Source: Palsa-504 sp963800415 (GTDB lineage Bacteria; Actinomycetota; Actinomycetes; Streptosporangiales; Streptosporangiaceae). From it: a stretch of DNA of 64,000 bases. This document shows positions 47,109 to 55,795 of the stretch, piece after piece. The DNA lies in assembly GCA_963800415.1 (NCBI GenBank), contig CAWDBS010000040.1, positions 1 to 64,000 of the forward strand. Direction: 5' to 3'. The first letter of the stretch is position 1; the number at the start of each line of letters is the position of its first letter. A program made the translations under genes and the position numbers. The notes beneath the pieces were generated by a model. The model saw nothing but the letters and a program-made list of their open reading frames with translations, was not told the origin of the DNA and made no database searches.

Positions 47109-47894
47109 TTACTCGACGACGCGGACGGTGACGGGACCGAGACGGTCGAAGTCGGCGCGGAACACGTCGCCGGCCCGCATCGGCACGGCGGCGTGCAACG
47201 CCCCGGTCATGACCAGGTGCCCGGCTTCCAGCTTGGCCCCCATCTCGCCCAGGGTGTTCGCCAGCCAGGCGACCACCTTGACCGGGTCGCCGAGCGCGGC
47301 CGCGCCGGCGCCGCTGTCGACCAGTTCGCCCTGCCGGGTGAGCACCATCCCGATCAGCCGCGGGTCCACGCCGTCCAGCGGGACCAGCCGGCTGGAGACG
47401 GCCACCGCCCCGTTGGAGGCCAGGTCGGCCACCGTATCCGCGAGCTTGATCCGCCAGTCGGCGAAGCGCGAGTCGACGATCTCCACCGCGGCGGTCATCC
47501 CGGCGATCGCGGCCCGGGCCTCCAGCACGCTCACGCCCGGCCCGGCCAGGGGGGATCCCAGCACGAACGCGATCTCGGCCTCGATCTTCGGCTGGATAAA
47601 GGCACCGACAGGCACGGCGTCGCCGTCGGCGTAGACCGTCGAGCCCAGCACCGGCCCGTAGTCGGGCTGGTCAACCCCGATCATCTTCTGCATCGGCTTG
47701 GACGTGAGCCCGACCTTGTAGCCGACGATGCGGTCGCCGTCGGCCAGCAGCAGGCTGGTGAGTTCCTGCTGCACCGCATAGCCGTCGGCCATGCCGAGGT
47801 CGGGGTCGGCGTCGGTGAACGGCTCGATCGGCTGCCGCCTGCGGCGGGCCTGGTACAGCGCCCTGGCCTTGCCGGGCACGTCGGTCAGCGGCAT
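47109..47894 (-). CDS. dmpE: 2-keto-4-pentenoate hydratase (DmpE-like)
   Basis: A 261-residue paralogue of the gene next to it. Blocks: DRIVGYKVGLTSKPMQKMIG, VDQPDYGPVL, QPKIEAEIAFVLG with E-x-E, VEIVDSRFADWRIKLADTVA, and ALGDPVKVVAWLANTLG. The DSR..DW.IKL.DTVAD pattern marks the hydratase branch, which adds water to 2-hydroxypenta-2,4-dienoate to give 4-hydroxy-2-oxovalerate. Its product is the substrate of the aldolase encoded on the other strand at 54603. Confidence 0.82.
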   Translation of the reverse strand: MPLTDVPGKARALYQARRRRQPIEPFTDADPDLGMADGYAVQQELTSLLLADGDRIVGYKVGLTSKPMQKMIGVDQPDYGPVLGSTVYADGDAVPVGAFIQPKIEAEIAFVLGSPLAGPGVSVLEARAAIAGMTAAVEIVDSRFADWRIKLADTVADLASNGAVAVSSRLVPLDGVDPRLIGMVLTRQGELVDSGAGAAALGDPVKVVAWLANTLGEMGAKLEAGHLVMTGALHAAVPMRAGDVFRADFDRLGPVTVRVVE

Positions 47895-47901
47895 CTCAGT
47901 C

Positions 47902-48726
47902 TCAGCCTTCCTTCCGCTGCTGCAGTTGCCAAGACGATGGCACAGACATTTCCGGGGACCAGCCCAGCCGGCGCGACGCCGCCTCGGCCGCCTCCATGAT
48001 GACGGGCGCCAGCCTGCGCAGCGCCATCACGCTGCACCGGGCCAGCGGGACGCCGATGCTGATCGCGGCGACCACCTCGCCGGTGACGTCGCGCACCGGG
48101 GCCGCGATGGACGCCACGCCGATCTCGCGTTCGTTGATGGCCTCGGCCCAGCCGCGCCGGCGCACCCGGGTCAGCTCCGCCGCCAGCTGCTCGCGGTCGG
48201 TGATCGTGTACGGGGTCAGCTCGGTCAGCGGGGCCGCGCGCAGCACCGCGTGCCGCCGGGCCTCCGGCAGGTAGGCCAGCAGCACCTTGCCCGAACTCGT
48301 GCAGTGCACCGGCACCCGCCGCCCGGTCTCGGTGAATAGCCGCAGCGAGTGCGTGCTCTCCAGCCGGTCCACGTACACGACCTCGTGCCCGTCGAGCACC
48401 CCGACCTGGGATGACTCGCCGGTCTGGACGCGCAGCTCGCCGAGCACCGGGGAGGCCGCGGCATGCAGGTCCATGTGCACCCGGACCGCCTCGCCCAGCT
48501 CGAACATCACGATGCCGAGCCGGTAGCCGCCGGTGCGCGGATTCTGCTCGATCAGCCCCTCGGCGGCAAGCGTGGTGAGCATCCGGTGCACCGTGCTCTT
48601 GCCCAGGCCCAGCCGCCGGGCTAGTTCGGAGACGCCGAGGTCAGCCTCCCGGGACCGGAACACCTTGAGCAGCCGGGCCGCGTTGCGCACCGTGGAAAGC
48701 CCGCCCTGCGGGGGGCCCGGAGTCAT
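47902..48726 (-). CDS. IclR-family transcriptional regulator
   Basis: A 274-residue IclR protein. N-terminal winged helix: TVRNAARLLKVFRSREADLG, VSELARRLGLGKSTVHRMLT. C-terminal effector domain: QVGVLDGHEVVYVDRLEST, VPVHCTSSGKVLLAYLPE, and REIGVASIAAPVRDVTGEVV. ATG at 48726 is chosen because it overlaps the upstream stop (ATGA); a longer frame exists upstream but lies inside the preceding gene. It most likely controls both divergent operons of the catabolic island, responding to an aromatic compound or pathway intermediate. Confidence 0.9.
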   Translation of the reverse strand: MTPGPPQGGLSTVRNAARLLKVFRSREADLGVSELARRLGLGKSTVHRMLTTLAAEGLIEQNPRTGGYRLGIVMFELGEAVRVHMDLHAAASPVLGELRVQTGESSQVGVLDGHEVVYVDRLESTHSLRLFTETGRRVPVHCTSSGKVLLAYLPEARRHAVLRAAPLTELTPYTITDREQLAAELTRVRRRGWAEAINEREIGVASIAAPVRDVTGEVVAAISIGVPLARCSVMALRRLAPVIMEAAEAASRRLGWSPEMSVPSSWQLQQRKEG

Positions 48727-49460
48727 GAGCTTTTCTCCGCCGGCGGCTGCGCCGACGAGGCCGCCGGCGGTTCCGCCGGCGGCTGCCACTGCGTCCGCCC
48801 GCCGACCGCGGCCAGCAGCTCGCGCCGCACCTCGTCCGGATCCGGCCGAGGCTGCGAAGCCAGCGCGCCGAGCGCCTCATTGCGCGGCGCGATCGCGGCG
48901 GCCAGCAGGGCGTGCGCCCGGACCAGCCCGGCCGCCGCGGCGCCGGCCATCTCGTCCACCAGGTCCTCCCGGCCCCGGACCCGGCTGCGGATCGTCTCGA
49001 AGTCCCGCGCCGCCGCCGAATGCCCGCCCGCCAGCCCGGTGCCGACGTGCGCCGCCTGATGCCCGGACAGGCCCGCGCCCGGGGACGCCACGAAGTGATA
49101 CACCACCGTCCCCACGCCCAGCGCGTGCCGAACCTCCGCGAAGGCGGGGCCGCCCGACTCGTCGATCAAGGCGAGTTCCGGCAGCACGACCGAGTCGAAG
49201 AACCGCAGCGTCCAGGACAGTCCCTGCACCGACCCGGAAAGCTCGACCTCAGGAGAACGCAGCGGCCCGAGCGAGTCCCGCGTCGCCAGCACGTGCAGGT
49301 TGCGTGCGCCCACCGCCGCGACGGTCAGCGGCCCGGGCGTGAGCAGCGGCATCCGGCCGCGGACGGCGGCCGGGAACGTCAGCGCCTGCGCCACGTACGC
49401 GCGGTGGATCTCCTCGACGTACTGCGCGACGGCCGCGCGCATCTGCTCTGGCGTCGACAT
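48723..49460 (-). CDS. Unrecognised protein, first gene of the minus catabolic operon
   Basis: A 245-residue protein that I do not recognise. It is mostly predicted beta then alpha: VAAVGARNLHVLATRDSLG, VQGLSWTLRFFDSVVLPELA, ALGVGTVVYHFVASPGAGL; then an Ala/Arg-rich helical part (ARDFETIRSRVRGREDLVDE) and a Pro/Ala-rich tail. No signal peptide or membrane segment. Its start is at 49460, next to the divergent control region, and its stop overlaps the IclR start by 4 nt. A role in the aromatic pathway or in sensing is suggested only by position. Confidence 0.7.
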   Translation of the reverse strand: MSTPEQMRAAVAQYVEEIHRAYVAQALTFPAAVRGRMPLLTPGPLTVAAVGARNLHVLATRDSLGPLRSPEVELSGSVQGLSWTLRFFDSVVLPELALIDESGGPAFAEVRHALGVGTVVYHFVASPGAGLSGHQAAHVGTGLAGGHSAAARDFETIRSRVRGREDLVDEMAGAAAAGLVRAHALLAAAIAPRNEALGALASQPRPDPDEVRRELLAAVGGRTQWQPPAEPPAASSAQPPAEKSS

Positions 49461-49464
49461 CGGT

Positions 49465-49504
49465 GCCTTTTCTAATCTTCGCGGGCCTTTTCAGATCTTC
49501 GCGG
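49465..49504. repeat. Two tandem 20-bp repeats in the catabolic control region
   Basis: GCCTTTTCTAATCTTCGCGG (49465-49484) is followed directly by GCCTTTTCAGATCTTCGCGG (49485-49504); 18 of 20 bases match. On the minus strand they lie just before the ATG at 49460 and contain the purine-rich bases that would serve as its RBS, so they may bind a regulator or alter translation. Confidence 0.6.
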
Positions 49505-49521
49505 GCTCAGCAACGGACGAG

Positions 49522-49542
49522 GCGTTCCTCTATATGGAACGC
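49522..49542. promoter_or_regulatory. Probable IclR operator between the divergent catabolic operons
   Basis: GCGTTCC (49522-49528), 7-nt AT-rich spacer, GGAACGC (49536-49542): a perfect inverted repeat. A further half site GGAAC occurs at 49556-49560. GGAAC/GTTCC half-sites are known for several IclR regulators. It sits between the start of the minus operon (49460) and the plus operon (49613), as expected for shared control. Confidence 0.6.
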
Positions 49543-49612
49543 TAGGGCTTTATCTGGAACATTAGGCGAGGTATGTTCGAGCCGTCAAGCATTCCCGGCC
49601 CTTGGAGGCACC

Positions 49613-50524
49613 GTGGGAATCCTGCGCCTGGCCCACGTCGACGTTCGCACCCCCGACCTCGAGCTGTCCACCGCCTACTACACCGAGGTGCTGGGGCTGC
49701 AGCTGGCCGGGCGCGGCGAGGACACCGTCTATCTCAAGTGCTGGGACGAGGAGGACCACCACTCGATCCGGCTTCGCTACCACCCGCGCACCGGCCTGGA
49801 CCTGTTCAGCTTCCGGGTCGAGCACGAGGACGACCTCGCCGGACTGGAAAAAGCCGTCGAGGGCTACGGCTGCCAGGTGCAGCGGGTCAGCCGCGGCGAG
49901 GCGGTCGGCCAGGGCGAGTCGATCCGGTTCGGCATCCCGTCCGGGCAGACCATGGAGCTGGTCTACCAGCTGGATAAGACCGGCGGTCTGCTGGGCAAGC
50001 TGAACCCGGCGCCGGTGCCGCCGCCCGGCCTGCCGGGGATCGCGCCGCCGCGTCTTGACCACATGCTGATCAACGCGGAGGAGGTCGGCGAGGCCGGGGC
50101 GTTCTTCCAGCAGGTCCTCGGCTTCCGGATGACCGAACAGGTTCTCGACGCCAACGGCCACCAGCTCGGCGTCTGGCTGGAGCGGTCGCACTCCCCGCAC
50201 GACATCGCCATCGTCAACGGCCCGAATGGCGCGCTGCACCACTTCGCCTTCTGGCTGGACGACTGGGACCAGGTCCGCAAGGCCGCCGACATCCTGGCCT
50301 TCAACGGCGTGCAGATCGACCAGGGCCCGACCAGGCACGGGGTGACCCGCGGCAATACCATCTACTTCTTCGACCCGCTCGGCATCAGGAACGAGGTGTT
50401 CACCGGCGGGTACCGGCCGGACCCGGACTTCCCGTCGATCACCTGGACCGAGGACCAGTTCGGCCGCGGGCTCTTCTACTACGAGAACGTCATCAGCCAG
50501 CGGTTCCTCCGCTTCCACACCTAG
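49613..50524 (+). CDS. Catechol 2,3-dioxygenase (extradiol), first copy
   Basis: A 303-residue two-domain type I extradiol dioxygenase. The C-terminal iron site shows RLDHMLINAE (His), ALHHFAFWLDDWDQV (His) and IRNEVFTGGY (Glu); HGVTRGNTIYFFDP is the usual substrate loop. It splits catechol or an alkylcatechol next to the diol to a yellow semialdehyde. GTG at 49613 follows TTGGAGGCACC. The second copy starts 8 nt after its stop. Confidence 0.92.
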   Translation: MGILRLAHVDVRTPDLELSTAYYTEVLGLQLAGRGEDTVYLKCWDEEDHHSIRLRYHPRTGLDLFSFRVEHEDDLAGLEKAVEGYGCQVQRVSRGEAVGQGESIRFGIPSGQTMELVYQLDKTGGLLGKLNPAPVPPPGLPGIAPPRLDHMLINAEEVGEAGAFFQQVLGFRMTEQVLDANGHQLGVWLERSHSPHDIAIVNGPNGALHHFAFWLDDWDQVRKAADILAFNGVQIDQGPTRHGVTRGNTIYFFDPLGIRNEVFTGGYRPDPDFPSITWTEDQFGRGLFYYENVISQRFLRFHT

Positions 50525-50532
50525 GAGCCACC

Positions 50533-51450
50533 ATGAGCGACCGCATCCTGCGCCTGCAGCACGTCGAGATCCGGGTTCCGGACCTGGAGCTGTGCACGGC
50601 CTACTACACCGAGGTGGTCGGCCTCATCGAGGTCGCCCACGAAGAGGGCCGGGTCTTCCTGAAGTGCTGGGACGAGCACGAGCACCATTCGGTCGTGCTG
50701 CGCCAGGCGCCCACCTACGGGCTCGATCACATGTCGTTCAAGGTGGCCGAGGCGGGCGACCTGGACTACTACGCCGACCGGGTGGAGAAGGCCGGGATCG
50801 CGGTCAAGCGCTTCGCCCCCCGGGAGCTGGGTCCGGGCTGGGGCGAGGCCATCAGGTTCGAAGCCCCGTCCGGCCACCTGGTCGAGCTGGTCTACGGCAT
50901 GGAGAAGGTCGGCAACATGCTCCCGCTGACCAACCCGCCGCCCCGCCCGGCCAACCTGGTCGGCATCGCGCCGCCCCGGCTGGACCACATCTTCATCATG
51001 GCCGAGGACGTCGAGGCCGCCACCGCGTTCTTCCGTGACGTGCTGGAGTTCCGGCTCACCGAGCAGATCATCGCCAACGACGGCCACCAGCTCGCCACCT
51101 GGCTGGAGCGCTCGCACTCCCCGCACGACATCGCCATGGTCACCGGCCCGAACGGCGCGCTGCACCACTTCGCCTTCTGGCTGGACGACTGGAACGGGGT
51201 CCGCGAGGCCGCCGACCTGCTGGCCTACAACGGCGTGACCATCGACGTCGCGCCGACCAGGCACGGCGTTACCCGCGGCTACACCGTCTACTTCTTCGAC
51301 CCGGTCGGCAACCGGAACGAGGTCTTCACCGGCGGTTACTGGGTCGACCCGGACTTCGAGCCGATCACCTGGACCGAGGAGGAGATGGGCCGGGCCATGT
51401 TCTACTACGCCCGCGAGGTCAACGAGCGCTTCTTCACGGTGCATTCGTGA
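50533..51450 (+). CDS. Catechol 2,3-dioxygenase (extradiol), second copy
   Basis: A 305-residue paralogue of the preceding gene, alike throughout and nearly identical in blocks such as ALHHFAFWLDDW, PTRHGVTRG and RNEVFTGGYW. Iron ligands are in RLDHIFIMAEDVEA, LHHFAFW and NRNEVF. The N-terminal half differs more (HHSVVLRQAPTYGLDHMSFK), so the two enzymes may prefer different catechols or work as a mixed pair. An RBS (AGGAGCC) lies before the ATG. The next gene overlaps its stop by GTGA. Confidence 0.92.
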   Translation: MSDRILRLQHVEIRVPDLELCTAYYTEVVGLIEVAHEEGRVFLKCWDEHEHHSVVLRQAPTYGLDHMSFKVAEAGDLDYYADRVEKAGIAVKRFAPRELGPGWGEAIRFEAPSGHLVELVYGMEKVGNMLPLTNPPPRPANLVGIAPPRLDHIFIMAEDVEAATAFFRDVLEFRLTEQIIANDGHQLATWLERSHSPHDIAMVTGPNGALHHFAFWLDDWNGVREAADLLAYNGVTIDVAPTRHGVTRGYTVYFFDPVGNRNEVFTGGYWVDPDFEPITWTEEEMGRAMFYYAREVNERFFTVHS

Positions 51451-52496
51451 CCGCCGCCAACGGCGGGACGCCGGTTCCGGGTGGCCCGGCGTTCCGCCGT
51501 ACCGACCGTACCGATGCTCCTTTCTACCTCGCCCGATATGCCGAACGGCGTGAGCTCAAGCAGGCGGCTCAGCCCGAGAGCCCCGCCGAGGCAGACGTTC
51601 CCCTCTATCTTCGCCGGTTCCGCGAACGCGGAGCGGCTACCTCCTCCGCCCTGCTGGAGGTGGACGGTGAGCGCTTCACCAGCGAGTTCGCCGGCACCTC
51701 CCGGGACAAGGAGATCGTCGCGCCGCCCGAGCGCAAGCCCCGGGAGGACTTCGCCACCGAGATCCGGATCATCAGGCACGGGATCACCCAGGGCTACTCC
51801 ACCGACGCCGGCCTGACCCCGATGGGCGGCTGGCAGTCGCACCAGCGCGGGCACAGCCTGTCCAAGAGCGTCCGCCCCGGCCAGCAGGTACGGATCGTCT
51901 GCGCCGATACCAGCCGGGCCCGGCAGACCGCCGACCAGATCTACCGCGGCATGACCGACGGGCTGCGGCAGTGGGGGAGGGAAGCCGACATCGGCAAGCC
52001 CGAGCCCATCGGCGAGCTGCGCAACTTCCAGGTCTGGACGCCGGACGGGCCGCGCGACGTCACCTCGGCGTTCCGCCAGTACCAGGCGCTGATGGAGAAG
52101 CTGGAGCGGATGGCGGCCGGCGACCGGCCGCGCTGGCTGGTGGAGATCGACCGGTTCTACCGCACCCAGCTCGGCGGGGCAGATCCGATCTACATGTGGC
52201 TGACCATCCCGCTGATGTACTTCGAGCCGCCGCAGTCGTGCGTACGCCGGTTCTGGCGCGGCTTCCACCGGCTGATGGCCGAGTCGCCGGACACCCGGAT
52301 CATCGCGGCCACCCACTCCGGGCCGATCCGGGCCTTCGCCACCTGGGCGCACGGCTACGATCCCGGTGAGCCGTACAACACCGAGGAAGTCGTGGTGCGG
52401 ATCCGCCGCGGCGGCGGGACCGCGCTGGTGGCCTACCGCAACCGGGTCACCGAGGTGAACGTGCCCCCGCCCGACGAGATGCCGGTTTGGGAGTAA
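51447..52496 (+). CDS. Histidine phosphatase-family protein with N-terminal extension
   Basis: A 349-residue protein. Residues 105-340 form a histidine phosphatase (phosphoglycerate-mutase-like) domain: IRIIRHGITQG with the phospho-acceptor His, the Arg in CADTSRARQTADQIYRG and the distal His in AATHSGPIRAF. The first 95 residues are an extension with a duplicated motif: DAPFYLARYAERRE and DVPLYLRRFRERGA. It is coupled to the dioxygenase by a GTGA overlap, so it belongs to the pathway. A phosphatase that frees a phenol from its phosphate ester would fit with the phenylphosphate-synthase-like genes downstream (inference). Confidence 0.82.
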   Translation: MTAANGGTPVPGGPAFRRTDRTDAPFYLARYAERRELKQAAQPESPAEADVPLYLRRFRERGAATSSALLEVDGERFTSEFAGTSRDKEIVAPPERKPREDFATEIRIIRHGITQGYSTDAGLTPMGGWQSHQRGHSLSKSVRPGQQVRIVCADTSRARQTADQIYRGMTDGLRQWGREADIGKPEPIGELRNFQVWTPDGPRDVTSAFRQYQALMEKLERMAAGDRPRWLVEIDRFYRTQLGGADPIYMWLTIPLMYFEPPQSCVRRFWRGFHRLMAESPDTRIIAATHSGPIRAFATWAHGYDPGEPYNTEEVVVRIRRGGGTALVAYRNRVTEVNVPPPDEMPVWE

Positions 52497-52514
52497 CCGA
52501 ACGCCGGAGGACTC

Positions 52515-53681
52515 ATGCAACGCAGCACGCAGCGCATCCTGACCACTCACGTCGGCAGCCTGGCCCGCCCTCATGACCTGCTCGAGGTGATGCGGGAGAA
52601 GGAGCGCGGCCGCCCGTACGACCCGGCTCGCTTCACCGAGATGATCAGCGCGGCGGTCCGCGACGTGGTGCGCAGGCAAGCCGAGGCCGGCCTGGACGTG
52701 GTCACCGACGGCGAGCAGGGCAAGGTCTCCTTCCTCACCTACGTCAAGGAGCGGCTGGCCGGGTTCGACCAGGGCGAGGGCGAGACCCTGCTGCCGCCGT
52801 CCTGGCAGCGGGAGATCGATGACTTCCCCGAGTATTACCAGGCCTACATGGCGAAGTACTCCTCGGCCGTGGCGCCGATGCGGGTGATGGTCTGCACCGG
52901 CCCGGTCGCTTACATCGGCCGGGACGCGGTGCAGACCGACATCGCGAACCTCCGCGCCGCGCTGGCCGCGGTCGACGGCCCGGTCGAGGCGTTCCTGCCG
53001 TCCACCAGCCCGAGTGGCTTCGGCCGTAACGACTACTACTCCTGCGAGCAGGACTACCTGGCCGCGGTGGCCGCGGCCATGCGGGAGGAATACCTGGCCA
53101 TCGTCGAGTCGGGCTTCCTGCTGCAGGTGGATGACCCGTGGCTGATCGAGATCCTGACCGACGACGGCCGCAGTGATCGGGCTGAGCGCCGCCGCCGTGC
53201 GCAGGAGCACGTCGAGGTGCTCAACCACGCGCTGCGCGGCATCGGTGAAGACCGGATCAGGCTGCACACCTGTTACGGACTCAACCACGGTCCCCGGCTG
53301 AACGACATCCCGCTGGCCGACGTGGTGCCGGTGATGCTGCGGATCAACGCGGGCGCCTACTCCTTCGAGGTGGCCAACCCGCGGCACCAGCACGAGTGGC
53401 GGATCTGGGCCGACGCGGCGCTGCCCGAAGGGAAGGTGCTGCTGCCCGGGCTGCTCGGGCACGCGACCAACTACGTCGAGCATCCGGAGCTCATCGCCGA
53501 CGGCATCTGCCAGTACGCGGGGCTGGTCGGGCGGGAGAACGTCATCGCCAGCGCCGACTGCGGGTTCTCGTCCCGGGCCAGCTTCGCGCCCGAGGTGCAT
53601 CCGACCGTGGTGTGGGCCAAGTTCGCCGCGCTCGCCGAGGGCGCCGCGATCGCGACCAAGCGCCTCTGGGGAGGTATCTGA
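52515..53681 (+). CDS. MetE-like cobalamin-independent methyltransferase homologue
   Basis: A 388-residue protein resembling the C-terminal catalytic half of MetE and the epoxyalkane:coenzyme M transferase group. Blocks: TTHVGSLARPHDLLEVMREK, AEAGLDVVTDGEQGK, LLQVDDPWLIEILTDD; the zinc ligands are in RLHTCYGLNHGP (His, Cys) and ASADCGFSSR (Cys). Such short proteins move thiol-linked or O-methyl groups in catabolic clusters; demethylation of a methoxylated aromatic or thiol addition are both possible. RBS GGAGG before the ATG. Confidence 0.8.
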   Translation: MQRSTQRILTTHVGSLARPHDLLEVMREKERGRPYDPARFTEMISAAVRDVVRRQAEAGLDVVTDGEQGKVSFLTYVKERLAGFDQGEGETLLPPSWQREIDDFPEYYQAYMAKYSSAVAPMRVMVCTGPVAYIGRDAVQTDIANLRAALAAVDGPVEAFLPSTSPSGFGRNDYYSCEQDYLAAVAAAMREEYLAIVESGFLLQVDDPWLIEILTDDGRSDRAERRRRAQEHVEVLNHALRGIGEDRIRLHTCYGLNHGPRLNDIPLADVVPVMLRINAGAYSFEVANPRHQHEWRIWADAALPEGKVLLPGLLGHATNYVEHPELIADGICQYAGLVGRENVIASADCGFSSRASFAPEVHPTVVWAKFAALAEGAAIATKRLWGGI

Positions 53682-53682
53682 A

Positions 53683-54606
53683 GTGGCTCGTAACTCCGAC
53701 ACGGGCACCAAGACCCTGGCCGCCATCGTCGGCCCCGGCAATATCGGCACCGACCTGCTGGCCAAGCTTCAGCGCAGCGAGCATGTCGAGGTCGGCTACA
53801 TGGTCGGCGTGATCGAGTCCGACGGCCTGGCCCGGGCCCGCAACCTCGGCCTGGCCGCCTCGGCCGAGGGCCTGGACTGGCTGCTGAGCCAGGATCCGCT
53901 GCCGCAGCTGGTGTTCGAGGCCACCTCGGCGAAGGCGCACGCGGCCAACGCTCCGCGCTACCTCGAGGCCGGAATGCAGACCATCGACCTGACCCCGGCC
54001 GCCCTCGGGCCGCCGGTGTGCCCACCGGTCAACCTGCACGCCCATCTCGACGCCCCGAACATCAACATGATCAGCTGCGGGGCCCAGGCCACGGTGCCGA
54101 TCGTGCACGCCGTCTCCTCGGTCGTCCCCGTCCCTTACGCGGAGATCGTCGCCTCGGTGGCGTCGCGGTCCGCGGGGCCCGGCACCCGGGCGAACATCGA
54201 CGAGTTCACCCACACGACGTCACGCGCCATCGAGACCGTCGGCGGCGCGGCCCGGGGTAAGGCGATCATCGTGCTCAACCCGGTCGAACCGCCGATGATC
54301 ATGCGGGACACGGTGTTCTGCGCCATCGCGGCCGACGCCGACACCGACGCGATCGCCGCGGCCATCCACCAGCGGGTCGCCGAGGTGCAGCAGTACGTGC
54401 CCGGATACACGCTGCGCGCCGAGCCGCAGTTCGACGAGGCGCGCGAGTCCTGGCAGGGCCACGCCCGGGTAGCGATCTTCCTGGAAGTCCTGGGCGCGGG
54501 CGACTACCTGCCCGGGTACGCGGGCAACCTGGACATCATGACCTCGGCGGCCGCCCAGGTCGGCGAGGTCATCGGCCAGCGTAGGGCAGCGCAGGTGACA
54601 GCATGA
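53683..54606 (+). CDS. dmpF: Acetaldehyde dehydrogenase (acylating)
   Basis: A 307-residue enzyme (DmpF/MhpF/HsaG type). It has the NAD fold AAIVGPGNIGTDLLAKLQRS, the catalytic Cys in MISCGAQATVPI and VNLHAHLDAPN. It turns acetaldehyde and CoA into acetyl-CoA with NAD. In the family it forms a channelling complex with the aldolase encoded by the next gene, which overlaps by ATGA. Confidence 0.95.
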   Translation: MARNSDTGTKTLAAIVGPGNIGTDLLAKLQRSEHVEVGYMVGVIESDGLARARNLGLAASAEGLDWLLSQDPLPQLVFEATSAKAHAANAPRYLEAGMQTIDLTPAALGPPVCPPVNLHAHLDAPNINMISCGAQATVPIVHAVSSVVPVPYAEIVASVASRSAGPGTRANIDEFTHTTSRAIETVGGAARGKAIIVLNPVEPPMIMRDTVFCAIAADADTDAIAAAIHQRVAEVQQYVPGYTLRAEPQFDEARESWQGHARVAIFLEVLGAGDYLPGYAGNLDIMTSAAAQVGEVIGQRRAAQVTA

Positions 54607-55685
54607 GCGCCCCGGCCCCCTCCAGCCCTTCCGCGCCCTCCACCTCTTCCGCCCCACGCGAGTTGCGCATCACCGACACGACGCTGCGCGACGGCAGCCA
54701 TGCGATGGCGCACCAGTTCACCGAGGAGCAGGTCCGCGCCACCGTGCACGCCCTGGACGCGGCGGGCGTCGAGGTCATCGAGGTCACCCACGGCGACGGC
54801 CTGGGCGGGTCCTCGTTCAACTACGGCTTCTCCCGGGTAGACGAGATCGCGCTGATCGCGGCCGGCGTTGAGGAAGCCACCCAGGCCAAGATCGCCGTGC
54901 TGCTGGTCCCGGGCATCGGCACCAAGGATGACCTGCGCAAGTCCCGTCAGGCCGGCGCCTCGGTGGCCAGGATCGCCACTCACTGCACCGAGGCCGACGT
55001 GTCGATCCAGCACTTCGGGCTGGCGCGTGACCTGGGCATGGAGACCGTCGGCTTCCTGATGATGGCGCACAAGACCTCCCCGGCCGAGCTGGCCAGGCAG
55101 GCCCGGATCATGGTGGACGCCGGCGCGGAGTGCGTCTACTGCGTGGACTCGGCGGGCGCCCTGGTACTCGGCGACGCGCAGGAGCGGGTCCGGGCCATGT
55201 ACGCGGAGATCGGCCACCAGGCGGAGATCGGCTTCCACGGCCACCAGAACCTCTCCCTCGGAGTGGCCAACTCGGTGCTGGCCTACCAGCACGGCGCCCG
55301 CCAGGTCGACGGCGCGCTGTGCGCGCTCGGCGCCGGCGCGGGCAACTCGCCCACCGAGGTGCTGGCCGCCACCTTCGACCACCTCGGCGTGCACACCGGC
55401 GTGGACGTGGGCGGCGTGCTGGCCGCGGCCGAGGAGGTCGTCCGGCCGTTCCTGCCCCGCTGGCCGAAGATGGACCGGTCCGCGATCGTGCAGGGCTGGG
55501 CCGGGGTGTACAGCAGCTTCCTGCTGCACGCCGAGCGGGCCGCCGGACGCTACGGCGTCCCCGCGCACGAGATCCTGCAGCGGGCCGGCGAACTCGGCTA
55601 CGTCGGCGGCCAGGAGGACATGATCATCGATATCGCCGTGCAGCTCGCCGCCGAGCGTGACCTGGCCGCGACCGGCGCGCGCTGA
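54603..55685 (+). CDS. dmpG: 4-hydroxy-2-oxovalerate aldolase
   Basis: A 360-residue TIM-barrel aldolase (DmpG/MhpE/HsaF type). ITDTTLRDGSHAMAHQFTEE holds the metal Asp and the catalytic region; IGFHGHQNLSLGVANSVLAY holds the metal His pair. It cleaves 4-hydroxy-2-oxovalerate to pyruvate and acetaldehyde; the acetaldehyde goes to the partner dehydrogenase. The C-terminal domain (about 290-350) is the dehydrogenase-binding part. Last gene of the central meta-cleavage operon; a 110-bp gap follows. Confidence 0.95.
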   Translation: MSAPAPSSPSAPSTSSAPRELRITDTTLRDGSHAMAHQFTEEQVRATVHALDAAGVEVIEVTHGDGLGGSSFNYGFSRVDEIALIAAGVEEATQAKIAVLLVPGIGTKDDLRKSRQAGASVARIATHCTEADVSIQHFGLARDLGMETVGFLMMAHKTSPAELARQARIMVDAGAECVYCVDSAGALVLGDAQERVRAMYAEIGHQAEIGFHGHQNLSLGVANSVLAYQHGARQVDGALCALGAGAGNSPTEVLAATFDHLGVHTGVDVGGVLAAAEEVVRPFLPRWPKMDRSAIVQGWAGVYSSFLLHAERAAGRYGVPAHEILQRAGELGYVGGQEDMIIDIAVQLAAERDLAATGAR

Positions 55686-55795
55686 GCGGCGTTTTAGGCG
55701 CGATCGCGGTGTCGTGTTAAAGCGTTACCCCTCTGTCACCTAAGCGCAATCGTTTGCCTCTGAGATGAGTGCGATCCTACGGCAAGGAGGCCACC

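Noticed and set aside
51405..53765. A 786-codon minus-strand open frame opposite the phosphatase and MetE-like genes
   Set aside because: Antisense shadow; both plus-strand genes have catalytic motifs, RBSs and tight spacing.
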